A stretch of 64,000 bases of DNA, from assembly GCA_902579985.1 (NCBI GenBank), contig CACHIV010000001.1:248001-312000 (forward strand). The letters are read 5' to 3'. This document shows positions 8,922 to 17,293 of this stretch, piece by piece. The stretch is from an uncultured Pelagibacteraceae bacterium (GTDB lineage Bacteria; Pseudomonadota; Alphaproteobacteria; Pelagibacterales; Pelagibacteraceae). The translations under genes were made by a program, and so were the position numbers. Within the stretch, counting starts at the first letter, position 1, and the number at the start of each line of letters is the position of its first letter. The notes below the pieces were generated by a model. The model did not search any database and was not told where the DNA came from. It was given only the letters and a program-made list of their open reading frames with translations.

Positions 8922-9343
8922 TGATAAAAATTTACACTGATGGTTCTTGTTTAGAAAATCCAGGAAATGGTGGATGGGCAGCAATAATTATTGATGATGA
9001 AAAAAAAACTCAGATTAAAGGAAAAAAAAAAAATACTACAAACAATCAAATGGAGTTACTTGCTCCCATTGAAGCATTAAAAAAGATTCCTAAAGGTAGT
9101 AAGATTGAAATTTTTACAGACTCTAAATATGTAAAGTCAGGAATAACAGAGTGGATACATAATTGGAAAAAAAATGGATGGAAAACTGCAAATAAACAAG
9201 AAGTTAAAAATAAAGAACTTTGGAAAGAGTTAGATCTTTTAGCTAATGATTTTGAAATAAGTTGGAATTGGGTAAAAGCACATTCAACAGATAAATTAAA
9301 TAATGAGGTAGATTTAATTGCGAAAGAAGCAGCTAATACTTAG
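8921..9343 (+). CDS. rnhA: Ribonuclease HI
   Basis: RNase HI cuts the RNA strand of RNA-DNA hybrids. The 140-residue protein has all four acidic catalytic positions in order: Asp in YTDGSCLENPGNGGWA, Glu in NNQMELLAPIEAL, Asp in IFTDSKYVKSGI, and Asp in NNEVDLIAKEAA, along with the His-containing KAHSTD loop. It overlaps thrB by one base at its start. At its 3' end it overlaps the convergent phosphatase gene by 11 bases. Confidence 0.96.
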   Translation: MIKIYTDGSCLENPGNGGWAAIIIDDEKKTQIKGKKKNTTNNQMELLAPIEALKKIPKGSKIEIFTDSKYVKSGITEWIHNWKKNGWKTANKQEVKNKELWKELDLLANDFEISWNWVKAHSTDKLNNEVDLIAKEAANT

Positions 9344-9890
9344 TATTAATCCTGCCGATTATATTAAAATTTTTATCAGAAATTATAATTTCTCCTGAAG
9401 ATGAGCCTATATTTAAAATTGATGAAATAACTACAAAATGAGTTATTAAAACTAAATTTTTATCACTGTTCCAGTTTTTAATATAATTCTTTAGATCTTT
9501 AATTTGCTTTGCTTCATTTGCTGCAAACCTTTCATCATAAAATGAGTTTAAAGCATTTAATGTTTCAAAGTTATGAAAAGCATATTTTGCTGTATCTTTA
9601 CATCTGCACCATGCGCTAGATAAAACTTTATCAACTTTTATTTTATTGTTTTGGAAAAATAGACCTATTTTTTTTGCTTGTTCAATTCCATTCTTATCTA
9701 AATTTCTTTGAGTATTACAGTCATTTATATCAAAATTATTTGGGTCACCATTCCCAGGTGCAATTGCATGTCTTATAAAAACTATTTTTTTGCCCTCCTT
9801 AAGAGAGTTTAAAATGTGTTCATCAGAAAAAACATTTAAATTAAAATTCAAAGATATAATGAATGAAATAGTTAAAATTTTTTTAATCAC
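9333..9890 (-). CDS. Exported histidine phosphatase family protein
   Basis: This 185-residue protein starts with a signal peptide of about 22 residues (IKKILTISFIISLNFNLN, then VFSDEHI), so it probably acts in the periplasm. The phosphatase motif appears as FIRHAIAPGNGDP near residue 40, where RHA replaces the classic RHG, and a second histidine lies in VLITHFVVISS. The spacing resembles SixA-like and other branch-1 histidine phosphatases. The substrate is not evident. It lies six bases after thrC on the same strand and may be read with it. Confidence 0.8.
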   Translation of the reverse strand: MIKKILTISFIISLNFNLNVFSDEHILNSLKEGKKIVFIRHAIAPGNGDPNNFDINDCNTQRNLDKNGIEQAKKIGLFFQNNKIKVDKVLSSAWCRCKDTAKYAFHNFETLNALNSFYDERFAANEAKQIKDLKNYIKNWNSDKNLVLITHFVVISSILNIGSSSGEIIISDKNFNIIGRINTKY

Positions 9891-9896
9891 AAATTA

Positions 9897-11264
9897 TTAA
9901 ATTTTGCTTTTAATAAAATTCTTAACATCTACTATATTATTTTTCAGTACTTGAAAATTTTCTTTTTTATCAAGCACATGCTGAAGTTCTTTTGGTAATT
10001 TTTCATACTTATTAATTGCATTATTTGTAGCATCTGGAAATTTACATGGATGCGCAGTCGATAAAACGACACAATTATTAAAAGATAGTTTTTTTGCAGC
10101 CCCTACTCCAACAGCTGTATGAGGATCTAATATTATATTATTTTCTTCATAATTTTTTTTAATAATATCTAAAGTTTCTTGTTCATTACAACTTTCAGAT
10201 AAAAAATTCTTTTGAATTATTTCTAAATTGTTTTTTTCAATTTGATAAGAATTTTGCTTAACTTTTTTCATAATTTCTGCTGTTTTTTCAGAGTCGGTAT
10301 TATTTACATAGTAAATTAATCTTTCAAAGTTACTTGCTAATTGAATATCCATACTTGGTGAAAATGTTTCTTTAACTTCTTTTGAGACATAATCTCCTTT
10401 TGAAATTGCTCTGTGTAAAATATCATTTTCGTTTGTTGCAACAATTAATTTATCAATTGGCAATCCCATTTTCATTGCAAGGTAACCTGCAAAAACATCA
10501 CCGAAGTTTCCTGTGGGAACAGAAAATGAAAGAGTTTTTCTCCCTAATTTAAAATATGAGTAAAAATAATATACTGCTTGAGCTATAATTCTTGCCCAAT
10601 TTATTGAATTTACTCCAGACATATTTATAGACTTAGAAAACTCTAGATCAGAAAACATTTGTTTTACAATATTTTGGCAATCATCAAAGTTTCCATCAAT
10701 TGCAATATTGAAAACATTTTTATCCTCAACAGTAGTCATTATTTTTCTTTGAACAGAAGAAATTTTATTATTAGGATGTAAAACAAAAATATTTAAATTA
10801 GATTTTCCTTTAATTGCATCAATAGCTGCTGCTCCAGTATCGCCAGAAGTTGCAACTACAATATTTATTTTTTTGTCATTTTTTTCCAAATAGTATTCAT
10901 ACAAATTACCAATGAATTGCATTGCAATGTCTTTAAATGCCAATGTTGGTCCGTGAAATAATTCTAATAATTTTATTTCTCCGACATTTGAGATTTTTAC
11001 AACCTCTTTTTCTCTAAATGTTAAATATGATTTTTTGATTAAAGATGAAAGGTCTTCTTTTGAGATAAAATTTGCTGAAAATTGGCTTATTATTTCAGTA
11101 GATAATTCATTATAATTTAAATTTTTGAGCTTTAATAATTCTTCTTTATTATATCTTTTGAATAATTTCGGAATATAAAGACCTCCATCATCGGCGAGAC
11201 CTTTTAAAAAAACTTCTTCAAAACTGTATTCTTTTTCTTTACTTCTAGTACTTATATATTTCAT
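9897..11264 (-). CDS. thrC: Threonine synthase
   Basis: ThrC converts O-phosphohomoserine to threonine with pyridoxal phosphate. At 455 residues it matches the longer ThrC class. The N-terminus MKYISTRSKEKEYSFEEVF and the PLP-lysine site ELFHGPTLAFKDIAMQF (about residue 110) are typical. The phosphate-binding ATSGDTGAAAIDA follows, and SVPTGNFGDVFAGYLA also matches. It is 46 bases downstream of ctaB and probably ends the oxidase transcript or has its own promoter in that gap. It works with thrB, which lies on the other strand. Confidence 0.96.
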   Translation of the reverse strand: MKYISTRSKEKEYSFEEVFLKGLADDGGLYIPKLFKRYNKEELLKLKNLNYNELSTEIISQFSANFISKEDLSSLIKKSYLTFREKEVVKISNVGEIKLLELFHGPTLAFKDIAMQFIGNLYEYYLEKNDKKINIVVATSGDTGAAAIDAIKGKSNLNIFVLHPNNKISSVQRKIMTTVEDKNVFNIAIDGNFDDCQNIVKQMFSDLEFSKSINMSGVNSINWARIIAQAVYYFYSYFKLGRKTLSFSVPTGNFGDVFAGYLAMKMGLPIDKLIVATNENDILHRAISKGDYVSKEVKETFSPSMDIQLASNFERLIYYVNNTDSEKTAEIMKKVKQNSYQIEKNNLEIIQKNFLSESCNEQETLDIIKKNYEENNIILDPHTAVGVGAAKKLSFNNCVVLSTAHPCKFPDATNNAINKYEKLPKELQHVLDKKENFQVLKNNIVDVKNFIKSKI

Positions 11265-11310
11265 CTGCAGTATATAAACACTCTAGCGAAATTTTTTTAA
11301 GGCGCAATCC

Positions 11311-12228
11311 TTAAATTAAACTGTCGATTAAGAATAATACAAAAATTAAAAATAAATATAAAATTGAATATCCAAATATAGATTTAGCCTTTTTTGAATT
11401 AAATTTATTTTTTTTGAAGTTATAAAGTTCAAAACACAAGAAATTATAATAAAAAGTTAAAATTAAAGATGGAATTAAAAATACCAAGCTCACAAAGCCA
11501 ATAGCATAAGGAAATATTATTGTTGGGATCATAATTAAGGAATAAATTAGTATATTTAATTTTGTACTTTCAATACCATTTGTTAAAGGAAGCATTGGAA
11601 TTTTAGCTTTTTTATAATCATCTGATTTATATAAACTTAATGCCCAAAAATGAGATGGTGTCCAAAAAAAAATGATCAAAAAAAAGGTCAATGGTTCCAA
11701 TGAAATAGAATTGGTTGCTATAGTCCAACCAATAACTGGAGGTAAAGCTCCTGCAGCTCCACCAATAACTATATTTTGAGGAGTTTTTCTCTTTAACCAT
11801 ATCGTATAAACAAATAGATAAAATAAAATTGTAAGTAATAATAAGGATGCAGATAATAAATTTGAAAAATAATATAATGTTCCGACTGAAATAACTGATA
11901 ATATTATTCCAAAAATTAGTGCTTGGTTTCTATTTATTTTTCCTGTTGGAATTGGTCTTAAACAGGTTCTTTTCATCAAAGCATCTAAATCGGATTCATA
12001 CCACATGTTTAAACATCCAGCTGCTCCAGCACCTAATGCTACTAAAAATATTCCAATCAAGGCATCTGAAGTACTTGTATCTGAATTAGAAGTTAAAAAT
12101 CCTACCGCACAAGTAAATATAACAAGAGACATGACTCTTGGTTTCATCAGTAAATATAATGATTTAATAAAAATTCCTATATCTAGTAGTGAAATAGAAG
12201 CAGTTCTTTTTCTAATTGTATTAGACAA
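11311..12228 (-). CDS. ctaB: Protoheme IX farnesyltransferase (heme O synthase)
   Basis: CtaB attaches a farnesyl group to heme B, giving heme O, the precursor of heme A for aa3-type oxidases. The 305-residue UbiA-fold membrane protein has the first Asp-rich motif NMWYESDLDALMKRTCLRP at about residue 75 and the conserved TPSHFWALSLYKSDDYKKA later. It ends the oxidase gene block on the minus strand, two bases after the small membrane protein gene. No heme A synthase (ctaA) or CtaG is visible in the window. Confidence 0.95.
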   Translation of the reverse strand: MSNTIRKRTASISLLDIGIFIKSLYLLMKPRVMSLVIFTCAVGFLTSNSDTSTSDALIGIFLVALGAGAAGCLNMWYESDLDALMKRTCLRPIPTGKINRNQALIFGIILSVISVGTLYYFSNLLSASLLLLTILFYLFVYTIWLKRKTPQNIVIGGAAGALPPVIGWTIATNSISLEPLTFFLIIFFWTPSHFWALSLYKSDDYKKAKIPMLPLTNGIESTKLNILIYSLIMIPTIIFPYAIGFVSLVFLIPSLILTFYYNFLCFELYNFKKNKFNSKKAKSIFGYSILYLFLIFVLFLIDSLI

Positions 12229-12230
12229 AA

Positions 12231-12497
12231 CTAACTTACGTTTGTTACAACGAATATTATAGATAATACCATTCCAATAATAAGAATATGATTTCCTAAA
12301 TCAAAAAATCCTAATCGTTTATTCTTTTTATCAATAAGTTTTCTACTAAGAGGTAAATTATCATACGGGTTTATTTTTATTTTTGATTCTTCTTGATCTT
12401 TATCACTTTCTACTTTAATTGAAAAACCAAACCAAGTTATATAAATAAAAAAGAAAAAGAATATCAAAGATCCAGCTAATATAGTATATCCATTCAT
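12231..12497 (-). CDS. Small two-helix membrane protein of the oxidase operon
   Basis: I do not recognise this 88-residue protein. It has a hydrophobic helix at about residues 5-25 with an aromatic-rich run (SLIFFFFFIYITWFGFSI). A charged middle follows (KVESDKDQEESKIKINPYD), and a second helix lies at the C-terminus (HILIIGMVLSIIFVVTN). It sits between oxidase subunit IV and ctaB with gaps of six and two bases, so it is almost surely co-expressed. Accessory subunit or assembly factor are both possible. It has none of the copper ligands expected of CtaG/Cox11. Confidence 0.7.
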   Translation of the reverse strand: MNGYTILAGSLIFFFFFIYITWFGFSIKVESDKDQEESKIKINPYDNLPLSRKLIDKKNKRLGFFDLGNHILIIGMVLSIIFVVTNVS

Positions 12498-12503
12498 AAA
12501 TTT

Positions 12504-12842
12504 TTATCCTCCTACAACAAAATAAAAAAATCTAGTAAAAACTGTATATTTAAACTCTGAAACCATTAAAAATATAAAGCATGCTATAGCGGTCATTGGC
12601 CATAATAGAACATTAACAAGTGCATAACGTTCCCAAAATAAATGCATGAAAAATGCCATGATTAATCCTGCTTTTAAAAACATAAAGAATAAAATCAAAG
12701 ACCATCTAAGCATACCTTGGAACTGATACCAATCCACCATGTATGAAAAGAAACTCAAAACAAATAATAAACCCCATATCCAAAGGTATATTCCTATCTT
12801 ATGTGTTGTTGATTGTTGTTCTTTTTCGTTATTATTGTTCAT
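12504..12842 (-). CDS. Cytochrome c oxidase subunit IV family protein
   Basis: This 112-residue protein has a short polar N-terminus (NNNNEKEQQSTTHKIG) and three hydrophobic helices. The middle helix carries LKAGLIMAFFMHLFWER, the hallmark of the prokaryotic subunit IV family (CyoD/CtaF type), thought to stabilise the core oxidase. It lies nine bases downstream of coxC in the oxidase block. The exact symbol (coxD, ctaF or caa3 subunit IV) cannot be settled from sequence alone. Confidence 0.86.
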   Translation of the reverse strand: MNNNNEKEQQSTTHKIGIYLWIWGLLFVLSFFSYMVDWYQFQGMLRWSLILFFMFLKAGLIMAFFMHLFWERYALVNVLLWPMTAIACFIFLMVSEFKYTVFTRFFYFVVGG

Positions 12843-12851
12843 AATCTCAAT

Positions 12852-13562
12852 TTACCATAAATAAAAAAATGCAAAAATAAATACCCATACTAAATCTACA
12901 AAGTGCCAGTATAATCCCAATATTTCAATTTCAACATAATCACCTTTCATTGTTGTAAACCAGCCTCTTTTTCCTTCATCATAGTGACCTGCAAAAGTTT
13001 TATAGGCATAAATAAATAAAAAAATTACTCCAAAAGTAACATGGGTTCCGTGAAATCCAGTTATCATAAAGAAAAAAGAACCAAATTGTGGAGCACCAAA
13101 AGGGTTTTCCCAAGGTCTTACACCTTCATGGATTAATTTTGACCATTCAAAAGCTTGCATTCCAACAAAAGTAAGCCCGCCTATTGCGGTAGCTAATATT
13201 AGCCAACCACACATTTTTTTATTTCGCTCATAGCCATATTTTACTGCTAACGCCATTGTTCCACTGCTTGTAATTAGAACAAATGTCATAATTGCAATAA
13301 GTAACAAAGGAACGTCTACACCAAATACGTGAAGTCCAAAAACTTCACTTGCATTTGGCCATTCTACCATAGTAGATCCTCTGCCTTTCATATATGAAAT
13401 TAAAAAACAACTAAATATAAAGGTATCGCTCAAAAGAAAAATCCACATCATTGCTTTTCCCCAATGAACACCCTTGAACATTGTTTGGTCAGAGGCAGTA
13501 TCTTTTGCCATTCCACTAAAACCTGGCTTTAAATCGAATCCTTCTATTTTAGGGTCTGACAT
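12852..13562 (-). CDS. coxC: Cytochrome c oxidase subunit III
   Basis: This 236-residue membrane protein matches heme-copper oxidase subunit III. It has GFHGTHVTFGVIFLF near residue 170, followed by EILGLYWHFVDLVWVFIF at the C-terminus, both typical of the family. Several further helices are visible upstream. It lies ten bases after coxA. Subunit III supports proton uptake and stability of subunit I. A second, more divergent subunit III-like gene lies at 16577-17257. Confidence 0.93.
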   Translation of the reverse strand: MSDPKIEGFDLKPGFSGMAKDTASDQTMFKGVHWGKAMMWIFLLSDTFIFSCFLISYMKGRGSTMVEWPNASEVFGLHVFGVDVPLLLIAIMTFVLITSSGTMALAVKYGYERNKKMCGWLILATAIGGLTFVGMQAFEWSKLIHEGVRPWENPFGAPQFGSFFFMITGFHGTHVTFGVIFLFIYAYKTFAGHYDEGKRGWFTTMKGDYVEIEILGLYWHFVDLVWVFIFAFFYLW

Positions 13563-13572
13563 AATTTAGATT

Positions 13573-15417
13573 TTACGTTTTTTCTACTTTAGAGTCCTTT
13601 ACATCACTCGGAGGAGTAGTTTGAGTTATAAAATCTTCTCTTGAACCTGGAACACTAAAATCGTATGGCCATCTATGAACAACTGGAAGTTTTTCGCCCC
13701 AATTACCATGCTCAGGTGGAACTGAAGGAGTTAGCCATTCAAGTGAATTTGCTTGCCAAGGATTATGTCCAGCGGGTTTACCTGTCTTTAAAGTTTTTAT
13801 AATATTAAAGATTAATATAAATTGAGCAGCACCAACTATAAAAGCAGCGGTGCTTATAAATTCATTCATTCCTACTGCCGAGGTCATATAAGGACTATCA
13901 TACATTTCAAAATATCTTCTTGGTACTCCAATAAATCCTAAATAATGCATTGGGAAATAGATTGAATAAGCACCTAAAAAAGTTAACCAGAAGTGCCATT
14001 TACCCAACGTTTCATTTAAAAATCTTCCTGCCACTAATGGAAACCAATGATAAACTGCTCCCATGATTACCATAAGCGGTGCTATTCCCATAACCATATG
14101 AAAGTGAGCAACTACAAAATAAGTGTCAGACAGTGGAACATCTACACTAACATTGCCTAAGAAAATACCTGTGATACCTCCGTTTACAAATGTAACTATA
14201 AAACCAAGACACCATAGCATTACAACATTAAGTCTTATATTCCCTCTCCAAAGAGTTAAAATCCAATTATAAACCTTCATCGCAGTAGGAACTGCAATAA
14301 TTAGTGTTGTCGTTGCAAAGAAAAAACCAAACCATGGGTTCATTCCACTAACATACATATGATGTGCCCATACAAAGAAGCTTAATGCTCCAATACCTAC
14401 AATGGCCCAAACCATCATTCTATAACCAAAAATATTTTTTCTTGAGTGAACAGAAATTAAATCTGAAACTATTCCAAATGCAGGCAATGCAACTATATAA
14501 ACTTCTGGATGTCCAAAAAACCAAAATAAATGTTGAAAAAGAATAGGACTTCCTCCACCATATTCTAAAATTTCACCAGCCTTTAATATAGTTGGCATGA
14601 AAAAACTTGTTGCAAGTAATTTATCTAACATCATCATCAATGATCCAACAAGTAATGCTGGAAAAGCTAACATCGCTAAAACTGTTGCCGTAAAAATACC
14701 CCAAACAGTTAAGGGCATTCTCATTAGTGTCATTCCCCTAGTTCGTGCTTGTAATATAGTTATTAAATAATTTAATCCTCCCATAGTAAATCCTGCTACA
14801 AATAAAATTAAAGATACACACATTAATATTATTCCCATACCAGATCCTGGTGTTCCTTCTAAAATTGCTTGAGGAGGATAAAGAGTCCAGCCTGATCCTG
14901 TTGGTCCTCCAGGAACAAAGAAGCTTGCAAGTAATACTGCTACTGCAACAAAAAAAGACCAAAAACTTACCATGTTAAGATAAGGAAAAACCATATCTCG
15001 TGCTCCTACCATTAAAGGAATTAGATAATTTCCAAAACCTCCCAAAAATAATGCTGTTAAAAAATAAACTACCATTATCATTCCGTGCATAGTTACGAAT
15101 TGATAATAATGTTCAGCTGTCATAAAGCCAGCCGCTCCAGGAAAACCTAATTGTAAACGCATTAACCAAGAAAGAACCAAACCTATTACTCCAGTAAAAG
15201 TTGCTAAAAGGAAATATTGAACTCCAATTACTTTCGCATCCTGACAGAAAATCCACTTAGTAATAAAACTATGACCATGGTATAAATCTTGTTCTGCATT
15301 CTCCGCAGGTCGAACATAGTCAATATCCGTTGCTACCCCTGATCCTATGCTACTAGAAGTAATACTTTCAGAGGATTGAGCTTGGTATCCTGTTTTATTT
15401 TCGTATTCGTCTGACAT
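13573..15417 (-). CDS. coxA: Cytochrome c oxidase subunit I
   Basis: Subunit I holds the low-spin heme and the heme-CuB centre where oxygen is reduced and protons are pumped. The 614-residue protein has a polar N-terminal extension of about 55 residues before the first helix. Key sites are visible: heme ligand region TMHGMIMVVYF, the CuB His-Tyr motif FGHPEVYIVALP, the CuB histidine pair WAHHMYVSG, and the heme ligand stretch DTYFVVAHFHMVMG. It starts three bases after coxB and is followed by coxC. The CuA domain in coxB makes cytochrome c, not quinol, the likely donor. Confidence 0.97.
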   Translation of the reverse strand: MSDEYENKTGYQAQSSESITSSSIGSGVATDIDYVRPAENAEQDLYHGHSFITKWIFCQDAKVIGVQYFLLATFTGVIGLVLSWLMRLQLGFPGAAGFMTAEHYYQFVTMHGMIMVVYFLTALFLGGFGNYLIPLMVGARDMVFPYLNMVSFWSFFVAVAVLLASFFVPGGPTGSGWTLYPPQAILEGTPGSGMGIILMCVSLILFVAGFTMGGLNYLITILQARTRGMTLMRMPLTVWGIFTATVLAMLAFPALLVGSLMMMLDKLLATSFFMPTILKAGEILEYGGGSPILFQHLFWFFGHPEVYIVALPAFGIVSDLISVHSRKNIFGYRMMVWAIVGIGALSFFVWAHHMYVSGMNPWFGFFFATTTLIIAVPTAMKVYNWILTLWRGNIRLNVVMLWCLGFIVTFVNGGITGIFLGNVSVDVPLSDTYFVVAHFHMVMGIAPLMVIMGAVYHWFPLVAGRFLNETLGKWHFWLTFLGAYSIYFPMHYLGFIGVPRRYFEMYDSPYMTSAVGMNEFISTAAFIVGAAQFILIFNIIKTLKTGKPAGHNPWQANSLEWLTPSVPPEHGNWGEKLPVVHRWPYDFSVPGSREDFITQTTPPSDVKDSKVEKT

Positions 15418-15420
15418 AAA

Positions 15421-16296
15421 TTATTCCTCTTTATATATATCTTTATTTAAAAGAAAATTATTATTTTTAACTATTTTTTTATTTTCTAGCTCTAGTTTTT
15501 CCTGTTTAGCAATTAAATCACTGAAAGTCTCTTGTTCAGAAATCCATTTATCATAATCTTCTTTACTTTGAACTTCAACTCCACCTCTCATTGCATAATG
15601 TCCAACACCACAATATTCGGCGCATAGAACTTCATATTCACCAATTTTATTTGGTTCAAACCAATAATAGGTTACTATTCCTGGGACTGCATCCATTTTT
15701 GATCTAAATTGAGGAACATACCAATTATGAAGTACATCTACTGACCTTAACAAAATTTTAACAGGTTTATTATTTTCTAAATTTATTACATCACTTTGTA
15801 TCATTATGTCATCTTGTCCAAAGGGATCATCTAAATTTATCCCAAAAGGATTGTCATCATTTATATTAACGACTTGAGTAGTACCTAATTTTCCATCTTC
15901 TCCGGCTAATCTGTATTGCCATCCCCATTGCCAGGCCATTACATCTACCTCAACTGCATTTTTTGGTACACTTACATATTGATTCCAAATAACAAGTCCA
16001 GGTGCTAAAAGTGCAACAACGCCTAAAGTTGTTGCCCATGTTAGAATTTTTTCTAATTTTTTATCCTCTGGCTTGTATTCAGCTTTTCTATCTTTTTTGT
16101 ATGAAAACTTAAGAACGCAGTATACCATAAAAAGACATACAGCTACAAAAACGCCACCACCTATCCAAAAAGTAAGCGTAATAGTATCATCCATTCCTCC
16201 CCAATTTGAAGCGATATCAGTCCAATACCATGGCGTAAAGATATGAAAAAGCACAGATCCTAAGATCACTAGAAAAAATATTATACCTGGATGCAT
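15421..16296 (-). CDS. coxB: Cytochrome c oxidase subunit II (CuA domain)
   Basis: Subunit II accepts electrons from cytochrome c through a dinuclear CuA site. The 291-residue protein has two N-terminal membrane helices and then a periplasmic cupredoxin domain. The CuA ligands are visible: His in VLHNWYVPQF, and Cys, Glu, Cys, His and Met in LCAEYCGVGHYAMRG. The aromatic patch MAWQWGWQYRLAGEDG, the electron entry site, is also present. A C-terminal tail of about 35 residues is Lys/Glu-rich. It opens the minus-strand oxidase block, and the region just upstream holds a perfect inverted repeat. Confidence 0.96.
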   Translation of the reverse strand: MHPGIIFFLVILGSVLFHIFTPWYWTDIASNWGGMDDTITLTFWIGGGVFVAVCLFMVYCVLKFSYKKDRKAEYKPEDKKLEKILTWATTLGVVALLAPGLVIWNQYVSVPKNAVEVDVMAWQWGWQYRLAGEDGKLGTTQVVNINDDNPFGINLDDPFGQDDIMIQSDVINLENNKPVKILLRSVDVLHNWYVPQFRSKMDAVPGIVTYYWFEPNKIGEYEVLCAEYCGVGHYAMRGGVEVQSKEDYDKWISEQETFSDLIAKQEKLELENKKIVKNNNFLLNKDIYKEE

Positions 16297-16331
16297 GGCT
16301 CTTTATATAGTTTATTAATAGTATAAATACC

Positions 16332-16348
16332 TATGACAAAATGTCATA
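16332..16348. promoter_or_regulatory. Perfect inverted repeat upstream of coxB, candidate operator
   Basis: The sequence TATGACA-AAA-TGTCATA is a perfect 7-bp inverted repeat in the 88-base gap between coxB and the small ORF on the other strand. On the coxB strand the left arm (ATGACA) could double as a weak -35 box, with TACTAT 18 bases on as a -10, leaving a leader of about 20 bases. A dimeric repressor or activator site is therefore plausible. No regulator can be named, and a chance hairpin in AT-rich DNA is not excluded. Confidence 0.4.
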
Positions 16349-16384
16349 AACTTAAAGGAAATAAACTAATATAATTAAGGTTTT

Positions 16385-16576
16385 ATGCTTAGTAAATTAG
16401 GAATTTTGATAACAATACTCGTCCTAGTATTCATCTTCTTTATAGTTATATCTTTTGGTGCCGGAGCATTTTCAAAGAAAAATATTAATAAAGAAACAAA
16501 AAAATATTTAAAATCTGTAAATATTCTCTTAGCAATTATTGCATTAGTAGGAATTATTTTAGTTCTATTTTTATAA
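16385..16576 (+). CDS. Small two-helix membrane protein next to the oxidase genes
   Basis: I do not recognise this 63-residue protein. It has two hydrophobic helices, at about residues 5-27 and 45-63, joined by a basic loop (FSKKNINKETKKYLKSV). The frame on the opposite strand of this region is also open but has no sensible composition. The stop of this ORF touches the stop of the convergent subunit III-like gene without overlap, as expected of two real genes. No strong ribosome-binding site is seen, though AAGG lies seven bases before the ATG. It may be an oxidase accessory peptide. Confidence 0.55.
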   Translation: MLSKLGILITILVLVFIFFIVISFGAGAFSKKNINKETKKYLKSVNILLAIIALVGIILVLFL

Positions 16577-17257
16577 TTAAGGAAGCAACGACTGACACCA
16601 TGCAATAAATGCATCGTTAAAAATATAAATCATTAAAAAAAACATTAACCAAACAATTAACAAATAGGTCCAGTATAAAGATAATGCAGATATATTTTTT
16701 TCTTCTTCTAAAATTTTATTTTGTTCTAATTTTAAAACCCTGGAAGAAACTTTTCCCCAAAAAAATAGTCCACCTAAAAGGTGTAATCCGTGTAACGCTG
16801 TGAAAACATAAAAATTTGCAAAATAAGAATTTGTTGAAACATAGTTTCCACTTTTCAATAATTGAACCCAAAAAAATATTTGTCCCAAAAGAAATAAATA
16901 AGATAATCCACCTATAATTAAAAAATTTTTTTTTATTTTCGAAGTTTCTTTTTTTTTTAAATCATTAGTAACTTTATTAAAAAAATAAGAAACAAAAAAA
17001 AGAGTTAAAGTATTAATCCAAAGTAAATTTGGTCTTAAAAGATATTTTGTGTCTTGACCAGGTGGCAATGTATAAAGATAACTTGTGAATACTAAACTAA
17101 ACAAAACTGTTGCAATTCCAAATATAATTATTACTGCAGATTTTTGAGCTGAAATGTTAAAGGTTTTTCCTTCATGAACATTATCTATTGCTGCACGTTC
17201 ACTTTCCCAAGGTTTTTCAAGTAGTGTGCCAAAAAGTTTCTTTAATATATTTCCCAT
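16577..17257 (-). CDS. Second cytochrome c oxidase subunit III-like protein
   Basis: This 226-residue membrane protein resembles subunit III. It has TALHGLHLLGGLFFWG near residue 155, corresponding to the family's HGTHV segment, and LYWTYLLIVWLMFFLMIY near the C-terminus, corresponding to YWHFVDLVWVFIF of coxC. The N-terminal 35 residues are soluble and unlike coxC. It lies upstream of coxB on the same strand, separated by the small plus-strand ORF, and is divergent from the SCO gene. Oxidase loci with two subunit III-like genes are known, such as coxMNOP of Bradyrhizobium. NorE-like proteins are a related alternative. Confidence 0.78.
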   Translation of the reverse strand: MGNILKKLFGTLLEKPWESERAAIDNVHEGKTFNISAQKSAVIIIFGIATVLFSLVFTSYLYTLPPGQDTKYLLRPNLLWINTLTLFFVSYFFNKVTNDLKKKETSKIKKNFLIIGGLSYLFLLGQIFFWVQLLKSGNYVSTNSYFANFYVFTALHGLHLLGGLFFWGKVSSRVLKLEQNKILEEEKNISALSLYWTYLLIVWLMFFLMIYIFNDAFIAWCQSLLP

Positions 17258-17293
17258 AATTCTTATATAATTGGTTAATAAATTTTTTCAATA

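Noticed and set aside
11297..11314. Terminator between ctaB and thrC
   Set aside because: TTAAGG/CCTTAA forms a weak 6-bp stem that overlaps the ctaB stop, and it is followed on the coding strand by A, not T.
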